A stretch of DNA of 64,000 bases from Dehalococcoidia bacterium (GTDB lineage: Bacteria; Chloroflexota; Dehalococcoidia; UBA2979), in assembly GCA_009379925.1 (NCBI GenBank), contig WHSU01000003.1:74160-138159 (forward strand), read 5' to 3'. The notes below the pieces were generated by a model, which was given only the letters and a program-made list of their open reading frames with translations, was not told where the DNA came from and ran no database searches. A program made the translations under genes and the position numbers. Of the stretch, positions 29,215 to 40,918 are shown in pieces (within the stretch, counting starts at the first letter, position 1; every line of letters begins with the position of its first letter).

Positions 29215-30946
29215 ATGCCGGCCCGCGCACCAATCCTGCTGCTGTTGCTCGCGCTCACGCTCCTCGCCGGCGCGTGCGAAGGTGATGTCCCCGCACCCGT
29301 GACACCCATCGGCGACCTGCCGACCGAGGGGCCGCCGGGCGCGACGACCATCCCGCTCCCCGGACTGACCCCAACGCCCGAGCCACCATCGACGGCCACG
29401 CCCACGCCTGAACCGACGCCCACGCGGCCACCCGACGAGGGCCGCCGCAGCGGTGACCCCGGCGTCGATGCCGTGATCGAGGCGATCGTCACGGAAGACC
29501 TCGACGCGCTCGTCCCCCTCGCGCTGATGCGGCCGCGGCCGTGTACCCCCGCGGGCGGCACCGGTGGCGCGCCGGACTGCCCGCCGGATGTCATCGCGGG
29601 CGCGGAGGTGGAGGCCTTCCCCGTCGGCGCATGCGATCTGTCCTGGCGCCGCGATGTCGCGGACACCATGCGCCGGCTCGTCGAGGACGCGACCGGCGGT
29701 CCCTATGCCGTGCTCGCCTCGCCCGAGGACGACCTGGAGTGGGTCACCTACGGCGACCACATGGTCGTATTCCGGACGGAACCGGCCTCCGAGCTGGTGC
29801 CCCCGATCGGCCTCGGCGTCTTCGTCGAGCAGGGCCGCGTGGTCCATCTCAACTACCTCTGCAGCGGCCCCGCCGAGGACTTCCTGACCTGGCGCGGCAT
29901 AAACCTCGATGTTGTGCTCCCTCCGCCGGCCCTCGAGGGCACGCGCACGGGCATCCCGGCGCGGTCATCGAGGCGGCCGCGAGCGGCGACACGCAGACGC
30001 TGCTCGGGATGGTGGAGTCCCTCGAATGGCCGTGCGCGGATCCCGAGGTCGTGGAGGGCCTCGGCGGGCCGCCCCGTTGTGACGAGGGGGTGCCGGCGGA
30101 GACGGTGGTGCGCGTGTTCCCGGTCGGGTTCTGCCACGGCACCTACGTAGACGATGCCGCCGAGTTGCTGCCCTCGTCGCCGGTCCGCATTGCCGGCGTG
30201 AGTGCGCTCGAGCAGCGCCCGGACGGCGAAGACCTGGAGCCGTACTGGCCGGACGGTGAGTACATCATCGTCACCGAGCAGGAGACCGGCTTCATCATCG
30301 GCGGCGGGCGCATCGTGCGGTTGCAGCAGGGGTCAACAGCGTCGAGGCGCTGCTCGAACGGGGAGAGCTACTCCTCCGGCTGCCCGACGACCGCACGGCC
30401 ATCCTCGCCGTCGACGCGGTGATCGACGCGGTCGAGGACGGCGATGCGGACGCGCTCGCGGCGTTGATGCGGCTGCACGAGGTGGCTTGTACCTCTGTCG
30501 AAGGCCTCGGGTCGGGGCCGAAGTGCTGGGCGGGAGGCGGTGTCGAGGAGACCGTCCCGGACGGGACTGTGGTGCAGTCGTTCCCGATGTCTGCCTGTGA
30601 GTTGGGGTGGCAGCCCAGCGTTGAGGCCGTCGTGGAGTCGCTGGCGCTTCCTGCATCGCTCTTTGCCGTGGTTACGTTCGCGGACCCGCCGTTGGACGAG
30701 TCATTCCTTCCCCGGCCGGACACCGGCGTGATCTTCGGGATCGACAGCGATGACGGGCCGGTCGGAATGATGCTGTTGATGGAGGGCGCAAGCGTCGTCT
30801 ACGTCGACCACGTCTGCATCGGTCCGCCGGAGCTGTTCCTCGACGACCACCCTCGGTACACGGATGCCCAGGTCATCCTCCGTGCTCCGTCTTCCGGACC
30901 CTCGGTGACCGCGACGCCAAGCCCCACCTCGACGCCGCGCTCCTAG
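29215..30946 (+). pseudogene. Three-domain lipoprotein gene interrupted by two apparent -1 frameshifts (about 29950 and 30330)
   Basis: Frame 1 ends its first domain at ..VVLPPPALEGTRTG; homologous domain 2 continues as ..HPGAVIEAAASGDTQTLLGMVE.. in frame 3; domain 3 as ..VNSVEALLERGELLLRLPDDRTAILAVDAVIDAVEDGDADALAALM.. in frame 2. Confidence 0.7.
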
Positions 30947-31449
30947 AACGGCCCGCGGAGCGGACCCTGGTCCGGCCGCTCGGCGCGCTGCTGGCCGTGC
31001 TCCAGGTCGAAGGTCATGCGCACACGCGCACCCCTCGAGGCGCCCCAGTCGCACATCGCCGCCAGTTCGCGCAGGCGCGGGGCCAGGTGCTCGTACCCCT
31101 CGACCAGCGGGGCGAGGCGCTCGTCCGGGTGCTCCCACGCCTCGGCGACCGCGCGCGCGGCGGCGGCCAGCTCCGGCGCCGGTTGCCAGGAGCGCTCCAT
31201 CTCGCGCCGGTCGGACTCGTTCTCCACATTGCGGTCGGCGTAGCGGAGCAGCGGCTTCAGGTCGAGGCGGTGCTTCTGCTGGAGGTGCTGCGCCGCCTGC
31301 GCCAGCTCGTGCGTCCCGCCGAAGCGGGCGCTGAACGCCCACGAGCAGAAGAACAGCACGATCGTCGGGTCATCGAGGAAGCGCAGCGGGCACTCCTCGG
31401 CTGTGTCGAACTCGACGAAGAAGCGCTGCCGGTCGGTCTGCTGGGTCAT
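30943..31449 (-). CDS. Hypothetical protein
   Basis: MTQQTDRQRFFVEFDTAEECPLRFLDDPTIVLFF...; good coding pattern. Confidence 0.55.
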   Translation of the reverse strand: MTQQTDRQRFFVEFDTAEECPLRFLDDPTIVLFFCSWAFSARFGGTHELAQAAQHLQQKHRLDLKPLLRYADRNVENESDRREMERSWQPAPELAAAARAVAEAWEHPDERLAPLVEGYEHLAPRLRELAAMCDWGASRGARVRMTFDLEHGQQRAERPDQGPLRGPF

Positions 31450-31530
31450 GCGGTCACCCTTCGTGGTCAGGGTGAGTGCCCTCCCGTAGGGGCGCAAGGT
31501 GTTGCGCCTCCGCCGCCCCGGTGGCTCCTC

Positions 31531-32217
31531 TTACCCGCCGTCGCCCGTGATCGCCTCCAGGGCCGCCGTGCAGTCATCGAGGTCCGGCAGCACAGTCGAG
31601 GCGCCCGCGGCGCGCAGTTGTTCCTCCGAGGCGTGGCCGGTGGCGACCGCCACCGGGGCGGCGCCGGCATCGAGGGCCGCGCGCACTTCGTGGACCGTGT
31701 CGCCGACGACCACCAGGCGCTCACCCTCGACGTGGCCGCACTCCAGGCACCCCGCGCGCACGATGTCGGCACGGTCGGCATGCCGGTCACCGAACCCGCC
31801 GTGCAGCGGCGTGAAGTACCTCGTCAGCTCGGCATGCGCGACCCTCAGCACCGCGTTCGCGCGCAGGTTCCCGGTGGACACGCCAATGCGAGTCTCGGGC
31901 CGCGCCGCCAGCGCCTCGAGGAGCGGGGCTGCGCCCGGGAAGGCGCTGCACGGCAACTCCGCCAGTGCGACGCGAAGTTCCGCGGTGTAGGCGGCCTCGT
32001 AGCGCTCGAAGAGCCCGTCCACCTCGAAGCCCCACATCGAGGAGGCCTGCTCGACCAGCCAGCGGTCGGTGCGCCCCGCGTCGTCGATGTGCGACAGCGG
32101 GTCCGGGACGCCGGTGACCGCCGCGAGCGCCTGCGACCGGATGTCGCGGTCCCCCTCGATGCTGAGCAGCGTGAGGTCGAGGTCGAAGAGGACGGTCAGG
32201 GGCTGGGAGTCAGGCAT
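31531..32217 (-). CDS. HAD-family hydrolase (phosphoglycolate phosphatase-like)
   Basis: [16 protein letters not shown]...[10 protein letters not shown]...[14 protein letters not shown]. Confidence 0.85.
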   Translation of the reverse strand: MPDSQPLTVLFDLDLTLLSIEGDRDIRSQALAAVTGVPDPLSHIDDAGRTDRWLVEQASSMWGFEVDGLFERYEAAYTAELRVALAELPCSAFPGAAPLLEALAARPETRIGVSTGNLRANAVLRVAHAELTRYFTPLHGGFGDRHADRADIVRAGCLECGHVEGERLVVVGDTVHEVRAALDAGAAPVAVATGHASEEQLRAAGASTVLPDLDDCTAALEAITGDGG

Positions 32218-32419
32218 GGGCACCCTCAACCTTCCACCGAGGATCCTGCGGGTCGGGCCAGCGTCTTCGCAAGCGGGCACGTCAGCGGAATCCCGTAGGG
32301 GCGCAGCGTGCTGCGCCCGCTCCTTGAGGCCCGCACCACCCAGGCCGTGTGGTTCGGCAGGCTCACCACGAACGGGAGGAGAGCGCCGGCCGCCGATGGA
32401 TGATGGTCGGCGCGGGGAA

Positions 32420-32453
32420 CGAGTAGGGGCGCAGCACGCTGCGCCCCTACTCG
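32420..32453. repeat. 34-bp near-perfect palindrome (REP-like)
   Basis: CGAGTAGGGGCGCAGC-AC-GCTGCGCCCCTACTCG; shorter relatives at 32295-32318 and 31486-31510. Confidence 0.7.
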
Positions 32454-32476
32454 AGAACTCAGCCGGTGTCTCGCCG

Positions 32477-34444
<1,968 letters not shown>

Positions 34445-34828
34445 TCACTCACAAGCGCGTTAATTTCCGGACGTGAAGGGCCCACCGTCGGACCCCGGGT
34501 GGGGTAGCGGTGGACGTCGGCTGCCGGGATCGCGGTTCTTCTTCGGTGCGCGCCGAGCCCGGGGAGCGCCGTCCATTTTCCTGCCGGGGCAGCTCGCTCG
34601 ACACGTTCATATTCTACCACGAAAGCCGCGGTCACGGGTCACTTCGAGGGGCGTATACGGGCAGTGAGTCGTATCCACAGGCCGATGAGTCGCAACAGAG
34701 TCCGCTCGTTGCGCGCATCGGACGCAGAGGACATTATGCGCCCGAAATCGTGTGCGGATGGCACTGGATCACTCGCTGATGGCGCCCGAAGCGCCGCTTG
34801 CGCGCCGCTCGACACGATCCCGCCTAAA

Positions 34829-35281
34829 ATGGCCGCGATGGAGATGCCCCCGATCACCCTCGACCCCATCGGTGTGGTGGCGAACGGCGAGCACGATGTC
34901 GCGCGCGTCGACTGGTCGCGGGTGCGCTCGGAGATCCGGTTGCGGGAGGGCCTCGCCGAGGCCCTGCTCGGCCTGGAGGACTACTCGCACGTGATCGTCG
35001 TGGCGTGGCTGGACCGGATCCCGGACGAGCTGCGCTCGAGGCGGCGCGCCTACCCGTCGGGCGACGAGCGGCTGCCGCTGCAAGGCGCGCTCGCACTGCG
35101 CGGTGCGCGGCCCAACCCGATCGCGGTCACGGTCTGCCGTCTACGGAAGGTGGACGGCGACCGCCTGGAGGTCGAGGGCCTCGACCTGGTCGACGGCACG
35201 CCGGTCCTCGATGTGAAGCCCTACATCGCGTTCTACGACGCCGTCCCCGAAGCGACGCTGCCGCGCTGGGCGCGGGGGTAG
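34829..35281 (+). CDS. TsaA/TrmO-like tRNA (N6-threonylcarbamoyladenosine) methyltransferase family
   Basis: ITLDPIGVVANGEHDV...LLGLEDYSHVIVVAWLD...ARPNPIAVTVCRL. Confidence 0.85.
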   Translation: MAAMEMPPITLDPIGVVANGEHDVARVDWSRVRSEIRLREGLAEALLGLEDYSHVIVVAWLDRIPDELRSRRRAYPSGDERLPLQGALALRGARPNPIAVTVCRLRKVDGDRLEVEGLDLVDGTPVLDVKPYIAFYDAVPEATLPRWARG

Positions 35282-35296
35282 CACCCCAGGTCGGTA

Positions 35297-36430
35297 CTAC
35301 GGGATCAGCGCCCAGTTCTGCCACTCGAAGTCATCGCTGCCCTCGATGCGCGGGGGGAACAGCGGCTCGTTGCCGAGTGGTCGTAGACCGCCGGCTGGGC
35401 CGGACCACTCGAACTCCGCGATGGTCCCGTCCGCCCGCAGCACCCACACGCTGTCCGCCCCGACGCCGGGCGCGATGTCGAGTGCGTCGATGCCCGCGTG
35501 GCGTGTCTCCCACGTTGCGGGGTCGAACTCGACGAAACCGTGGAGCATGCTGCCGGTCGTACTTCGGTAGCCCACGAGGATCCTGCCACTGTCCGTGACG
35601 GCATGTGAGAGCAGTTGGAGCGAGTTCGGTGGGAAGATGTGTCCGTCGCGCCGTCCCTCGCCGGTCACGACCTCAACCTCGCCATCACCCCAGATCGCGC
35701 CCAGCGCCCCATCGGCGCCGGCGAATGGGACTCCCGAGCCGGAGACCGACACGCGTTCCAGCACCTCGCCTTCCCCCGAGACCCGCACCAGCCCGGCGCA
35801 GTCCACGATGGCGGTGTTGCCCGGGCCCGGCGTGATGTGGATGTTGCAGCCGTGGACGCCCTCGACCGGTCGGGGCTCGGAGTCGGGGCGGGCGAGGTCA
35901 AGGTGGTGCCACTGGCGATGCTCGCGACGGCTCTCGTCGGCCCAATGGCGGAAGTAGAAGAAGGTCCCTTCGTCGCCGGAGAGGCCGACGAAGCCCGGCC
36001 AGTAGAACTTGTAGCTGCCACGGTTCGGAATCGCCGTTTCGCGCACGAGCTCCACGCCCTCGGAGAGGTCGAAGACCAGCAGGCGCGACTCCGCGAGACC
36101 GCGGTCATCTGACCGCGGCCGGTCCGCGACGAGCAATTGCTGAGCGGAGGGTCGCCGGACGGCCATGGGGTCGCCCGAGGTATAGATGGTTGCCATCCGC
36201 TCGCCGGTCCTCGGGTAAAGAAGCACGAGCTGGCCCTGGGCCTCGCCGTCCGCGTGGTCGCTGATCGCGATCACGAAGTGTGCGTACTCGTAGTCATCGG
36301 TTACTTCGATGTCCCACCCGCGCCCGGACGCGCTGCCGAGGCCAGCGTTCGAGCCAAGCGCGAACGCAGGCAGAGCGACGCCCGCGAGCAGAAGGAGGCC
36401 GAGGGTGAAGCGCGTCCAGCTCATCTGCAT
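35297..36430 (-). CDS. Secreted hypothetical protein
   Basis: N-terminal signal peptide MQMSWTRFTLGLLLLAGVALPAFA; 378 aa. Confidence 0.55.
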   Translation of the reverse strand: MQMSWTRFTLGLLLLAGVALPAFALGSNAGLGSASGRGWDIEVTDDYEYAHFVIAISDHADGEAQGQLVLLYPRTGERMATIYTSGDPMAVRRPSAQQLLVADRPRSDDRGLAESRLLVFDLSEGVELVRETAIPNRGSYKFYWPGFVGLSGDEGTFFYFRHWADESRREHRQWHHLDLARPDSEPRPVEGVHGCNIHITPGPGNTAIVDCAGLVRVSGEGEVLERVSVSGSGVPFAGADGALGAIWGDGEVEVVTGEGRRDGHIFPPNSLQLLSHAVTDSGRILVGYRSTTGSMLHGFVEFDPATWETRHAGIDALDIAPGVGADSVWVLRADGTIAEFEWSGPAGGLRPLGNEPLFPPRIEGSDDFEWQNWALIP

Positions 36431-36514
36431 CGTCCACCCCAGCACCTGACGGCGGGTTGTCCTACGGTTACACCGGAGCCGCGACGGTGGTTCCCGATCA
36501 CTGGGGAGCGCCCC

Positions 36515-37297
36515 GTGCCACCATCCGGACGCCGGCTGCAGACAGGCGACACCGGCCGCGACGGCCGGGCGCCGTCACCGGTACGGCGGCCGCCCACGCG
36601 CCGCCAGCTCGATGCCGTCTACCGCGCGCTGCTGGAAATGCACGGCGCCCAGCAGTGGTGGCCGACGGCGTCCGAGGACGACGAGGCGGCGCGACTGGAG
36701 ATTTGCTTCGGCGCGATCCTCACCCAGAACACCTCATGGCGAGGCGCCGCCGCGGCCCTCGAGAACCTGCAGGCGGCGGACGCGTTGTCGGCGCAGGCGG
36801 TGCTGGAGCTGCCGCACGACGTGCTGGGCGAGCTGGTGCGGCCGTCCGGGCACTACAACGTGAAGGCGCGCAAGCTCCAGGAGTTCGCGCGCGTGGTCGT
36901 CGAGGAGTGCGGGGGCGTCCTCGACACCCTGCTCGACGGCGAGACGGACGAGATCCGCGCGCGGCTCCTCGAGATCTGGGGTGTGGGGCCCGAGACCGCA
37001 GACGCGATCACCCTCTACGCCGCGCGCCAGCCTACGTTCGTCGTCGACGCCTACTCCTACCGCCTCTTCGAGCGCCTGGACCTCGCCCCGGGCGAGCGGA
37101 AGTACGACCTCTACCGGACCTTCCTCCTGGACCGCATCGGTCCGGACGTGTGGCGCCTCAACGAATGGCACGCACTCATCGTCCGCCACGGCCAGGGCAT
37201 CTGCCGCCGCACCGCCCCTCGATGCGACGAGTGCACGCTGCTCCCTCGATGCCCGTTCGGGCGGCGCGAGGTGGGGCTGGACGGACGCGGGCTGTAA
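36515..37297 (+). CDS. HhH-GPD DNA glycosylase/AP lyase (endonuclease III-like, [4Fe-4S])
   Basis: ICFGAILTQNTSWRGAAAALENL...IWGVGPETADAITLYA...CRRTAPRCDECTLLPRCPF; start uncertain. Confidence 0.85.
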   Translation: MPPSGRRLQTGDTGRDGRAPSPVRRPPTRRQLDAVYRALLEMHGAQQWWPTASEDDEAARLEICFGAILTQNTSWRGAAAALENLQAADALSAQAVLELPHDVLGELVRPSGHYNVKARKLQEFARVVVEECGGVLDTLLDGETDEIRARLLEIWGVGPETADAITLYAARQPTFVVDAYSYRLFERLDLAPGERKYDLYRTFLLDRIGPDVWRLNEWHALIVRHGQGICRRTAPRCDECTLLPRCPFGRREVGLDGRGL

Positions 37298-37302
37298 CCG
37301 GC

Positions 37303-37411
37303 GTTTCAACTCGGCGAGTCAGATGATACTGAGAGTGGATTGAGTATCAAATGACGGGGTGAGATGATACGGAGAGCACACGCCGTATCATCTGGCGCGA
37401 GCAGTTGAAAC
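37303..37411. promoter_or_regulatory. Nested inverted repeats upstream of fic gene (putative operator)
   Basis: AGATGATACGG (37362-37372)/CCGTATCATCT (37383-37393) perfect IR; second AGATGATACT...AGTATCA; flanked by GTTTCAACT (37303) / AGTTGAAAC (37403). Confidence 0.55.
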
Positions 37412-37424
37412 TCGAGGCACGTCG

Positions 37425-38567
37425 ATGCGACCCGAGGACTTCGCGGACAGCCCCACCGGGCGGGTCGTGCCACTCGCGGGCGGCGCCTGCGCCTACGTAC
37501 CGCACCCGTTGCCCGAGGAGATCGCGTTCGACCAGCGGCTCGTTGCCAGTCTGGATCGGGCCTCCCGTTCGCTCTCGGTGCTCGCGGGTATCGGCGAGAC
37601 GCTCCCGGATGTTGGCCTGCTCGTCCGGCCCTTCCTGCGCCGGGAGGCTGTGCTCTCGTCTCGCATCGAGGGCACGCAGGCATCGCTGACGGACCTGTTC
37701 GCGTACGAGGCGGCGGGGCGCAGCGACGTGGCGGACAGCGCAGAGGTCGCCAACTACGTGCGCGCGCTCGATCGAGGGCATGGTCTGCTGTCCGAACTGC
37801 CGCTCGTCATGCGCACCGTGCACCAGGTGCATGGCGTACTGATGGACGGCGTGCGCGGACACGACCGCCGCCCGGGTGAGCTTCGAGACCGCCAGGTCTG
37901 GATCGGGCGGGCCGGGACACCGATGACCGCTGCCCGCTTCGTGCCCCCACCGCCCTCGATGCTGCCGGACCTGCTGAGGGACTGGGAGCGTTTCGTCAAC
38001 GCCGACATGGACATGCCGCCGCTGGTGCAGTGCGCACTGATGCACTACCAGTTCGAGACCATCCACCCGTACCTAGATGGCAATGGGCGCGTGGGCCGGC
38101 TACTGATCACGCTGTTCCTGATCGCGCGGGGTGTCCTGCCGGCGCCGCTGCTGTACCTCAGCGCGTCATTCGAGCGCCGACGCACCGAGTACTACGACCA
38201 CTTGCTGGCAGTCAGCCGCGGCGGCGACTGGCGGCCCTGGCTGGAGTTCTTCCTGGAGGGCGTGCGCGAGCAGGCGGACGACGCCCTGGCGCGCTCGCGG
38301 ATGCTCCGCACGCTGCACGAGGAGTACCGATTGCGGCTGCAGGAGCAGCGCGAGACCGCGAACGCGTTCGTGCTGCTCGATGAGCTATTCGCTCGGCCTA
38401 TCGTCTCGCGCAGCCAGGTGGCGGAGGTGCTGTCGATGACGGCCGCGGGCGCCCGGCGCATCCTCGACCGGTTCGAACGGGCCGGCATCGTCGTCCCGCT
38501 GGAGGGGACGTGGCCGCAGCTGTTCGCGGCAACCGAGGTGCTCGAGCTGCTGGAGGCGCCGTCGTGA
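37425..38567 (+). CDS. Fic-family protein with inhibitory-helix motif and C-terminal winged helix
   Basis: LSSRIEGTQASLTDL; ETIHPYLDGNGRVGRLLI; full-length 380 aa. Confidence 0.92.
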   Translation: MRPEDFADSPTGRVVPLAGGACAYVPHPLPEEIAFDQRLVASLDRASRSLSVLAGIGETLPDVGLLVRPFLRREAVLSSRIEGTQASLTDLFAYEAAGRSDVADSAEVANYVRALDRGHGLLSELPLVMRTVHQVHGVLMDGVRGHDRRPGELRDRQVWIGRAGTPMTAARFVPPPPSMLPDLLRDWERFVNADMDMPPLVQCALMHYQFETIHPYLDGNGRVGRLLITLFLIARGVLPAPLLYLSASFERRRTEYYDHLLAVSRGGDWRPWLEFFLEGVREQADDALARSRMLRTLHEEYRLRLQEQRETANAFVLLDELFARPIVSRSQVAEVLSMTAAGARRILDRFERAGIVVPLEGTWPQLFAATEVLELLEAPS

Positions 38568-38797
38568 CCAGCCAGCCGCCCGAGCAGCGCAAGCGCCCGC
38601 CTGGCTCACGCACGGCCGTTGGCTTCGCCGCCGCGGTCCTGCTCGGCGTGATGGTGGGGATGTTCTTCGAGCCCTCGCTCGGAGCGTGGTCGGTGCTGAT
38701 CGGTGTTGCCGTCGCCATGGTGGCTGACCGGGTGATGCGCTGGCGCGCCCGCCGTCAGGCGGACCGGGAGGCGGCCGGGCGACGCCGCGAGCGTTAG
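38564..38797 (+). CDS. Small membrane protein
   Basis: GTG start overlapping fic stop; GFAAAVLLGVMVGMFFEP...WSVLIGVAVAMVAD. Confidence 0.5.
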   Translation: MTSQPPEQRKRPPGSRTAVGFAAAVLLGVMVGMFFEPSLGAWSVLIGVAVAMVADRVMRWRARRQADREAAGRRRER

Positions 38798-38867
38798 CGC
38801 GGTCACATCGAGGGCCGCAAGCGACTGCTCCTTGCCGCCTGCCGGGCCGCATCCGAGACTGACAGGC

Positions 38868-39956
38868 ATGGAACTCGGCATCATCGGCCAGGCGCGGAGC
38901 GGGAAGACGTCGCTGTTCAACGCGGTCACGCGGGGGCAGGCGCAGGTTGGCGCGTACTCTTCGCGCAACGAGCCAAACGTCGGCGTGGTCCACGTGCCGG
39001 ACCCTCGAGTGGACGCGCTGGCCGACGTGTTCAAGCCGAAGAAGAAGACCTACGCCGAGATCCGCTGGGTGGACTTCCCCGTCGCTGGCTTCGGGCCGGA
39101 GGGTCCTGGCGCGGCGTTCATCGCCGACCTGGCGAAGATGGACGCGCTGGTCCACGTCGTGCGGGTCTTCGAGGACCCCTCGGTGCCGCACGAGGAGGGG
39201 AGCGTCGACGCCCATCGCGACCTCGAGGCGCTCGAGCTGGAGTTGACCTTCGCCGACCTCGCGCTCATCGAGCGGCGCATCAGCCGCATCGACTCCGAGA
39301 TGCGGTCGATCAAGGCGGCCGAGCGCGCAGCCCTCGAGCGGCAGCGCGACCTGATGCAGCGCATGCAGGCGCACCTAGAGTCCGGCCGCGGGCTGCGCTC
39401 CTTTGAGGCGTCCGACGATGAGCGCGAGTTGCGGCACTACCAGTTCGTGACGCGACGCCCCGAGCTGATCGTCGTGAACATCGGGGAGGGCGACCTCGAC
39501 CGCGTCGCGGACATCGAGGCCGAGTTCCGCGAGCGCTACGGTGCGCCGTCCGTCATGGTCACCCCGTTGTCCGCGAAGGTGGAGGCCGAACTGGCGCAGA
39601 TGGACCCGGAGGAGGCCGCCGAGTTCCGCGCCGACCTAGGGCTGGCGGCGGAGTCGCCGCTGGACCGCGCGATCGTGACGGCGTACGAGCTGCTGGGGCT
39701 GCAGTCGTTCCTGACCGCTGGCGATGACGAATGTCGCGCGTGGACGGTCCGTCGAGGCGCCACCGCACCGGAGGCAGCCGGCAAGATCCACACCGACCTG
39801 GAGCGCGGTTTCATCCGCGCCGAGGTGGCGAACTGGCAGGACATGGTCTCGGCGGGCTCGATGCCGGAACTGAAAAAGCGTGGCCAACTCCGCACCGAGG
39901 GCAAGGCGTACGTGGTGCAGGACGGCGACGTCCTGAACATCCTCTTCAACGTCTAG
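38868..39956 (+). CDS. YchF/Obg-family GTP-binding protein with divergent P-loop
   Basis: MELGIIGQARSGKTSLFNAVTRG...FLTAGDDECRAWTVRRGATAPEAAGKIHTDLERGFIRAEV...GKAYVVQDGDVLNILFNV. Confidence 0.88.
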   Translation: MELGIIGQARSGKTSLFNAVTRGQAQVGAYSSRNEPNVGVVHVPDPRVDALADVFKPKKKTYAEIRWVDFPVAGFGPEGPGAAFIADLAKMDALVHVVRVFEDPSVPHEEGSVDAHRDLEALELELTFADLALIERRISRIDSEMRSIKAAERAALERQRDLMQRMQAHLESGRGLRSFEASDDERELRHYQFVTRRPELIVVNIGEGDLDRVADIEAEFRERYGAPSVMVTPLSAKVEAELAQMDPEEAAEFRADLGLAAESPLDRAIVTAYELLGLQSFLTAGDDECRAWTVRRGATAPEAAGKIHTDLERGFIRAEVANWQDMVSAGSMPELKKRGQLRTEGKAYVVQDGDVLNILFNV

Positions 39957-40075
39957 CCTCGAGGGCCGCGCGCCTTGTCCTGAGCACAATCGTCCAGCGC
40001 GCCGGGAGCCGTCGGGCGTATGATCCCGCCGGGCGCGATGCCCGCGGGTGGAGCGGCAACTTGGGCGAGTCAAAC

Positions 40076-40918
40076 GTGCGTGCGCGCATCTTCGAGGCGA
40101 TCGAGTCAGCGCTCGCCTGGGGCGACCCGGTCGTGGTCGCCACGGTGACGCATCCCGGTGACCCACCGCTTGCGGAGCCCGGCGCGAAGCTCCTCGTGCC
40201 GCGCGACGGCGAGGTGGCAGGCGACCTGGGCGGTGGCGCGCTCGACGCGCGGGTGGTGGAAGCCGCGCGCGAGGTCTTTGAGGCCTTCCCCCGCGTATCC
40301 GTGCAGACGCTCTACTTCTCGGGAGATGCCGCCGTCGCGCGCCCTCACATGGCCGGCGAGGGCGACGCGCGGGTGATGCTGCAACTGTTTGAGGCGCCCG
40401 CACGGCTCGTCGTCGTTGGTGGTGGCCACGTTGGCCTCGCGCTCGCGTCGGTCGGCGAGTTGCTGGGGTACGCCATCACCGTGATCGACGACCGCGAACC
40501 GTTTGCCAACCGCGAGCGCTTCCCGATGGCGGAAGAGGTCTTGTGCGGGGATGTGGGCGAAGCGGTCGCGGGACTGGCGTTGGGCGCCGGTGACTACGTG
40601 GTGCTCGTCTCTCGTGGGCACAAGCAGGACGAGGACGCGCTGCGGCGCGCGGTCGGCCGGGGCGCCGCCTACGTAGGCATGATCGGTAGCCGCCGGCGCA
40701 CCGCCACGGTGCTACAGCACCTGCTGTCGGAGGGCTTCGCGGTAGAGGATCTGGATGCGGTGGCGACGCCCATCGGGCTCGATATCGGCGCCGAGACCCC
40801 GGAAGAGATCGCCGTCGCGGTCTTCGCGGAGATCACCATGCTGCGGCGGGGAGGGACTGGCAGGCGGATGCGGGAGCAGCGCGCTGCTCTCAGCGGTGAA
40901 TCACGCCGAATGCTCTAG
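40076..40918 (+). CDS. XdhC/CoxI-family molybdoenzyme maturation protein (with Rossmann domain)
   Basis: RLVVVGGGHVGLALASVGELLGYAITVIDDREPFANRERFP...SRGHKQDEDALRRAVGRGAAYVGMIGSRRR; GTG start. Confidence 0.9.
   Translation: MRARIFEAIESALAWGDPVVVATVTHPGDPPLAEPGAKLLVPRDGEVAGDLGGGALDARVVEAAREVFEAFPRVSVQTLYFSGDAAVARPHMAGEGDARVMLQLFEAPARLVVVGGGHVGLALASVGELLGYAITVIDDREPFANRERFPMAEEVLCGDVGEAVAGLALGAGDYVVLVSRGHKQDEDALRRAVGRGAAYVGMIGSRRRTATVLQHLLSEGFAVEDLDAVATPIGLDIGAETPEEIAVAVFAEITMLRRGGTGRRMREQRAALSGESRRML

Noticed and set aside
32420-32453. CRISPR repeat possibility for the palindromes near gyrB
   Set aside because: No regular spacer spacing, and copies are few and dissimilar in distance; better explained as REP-like elements.
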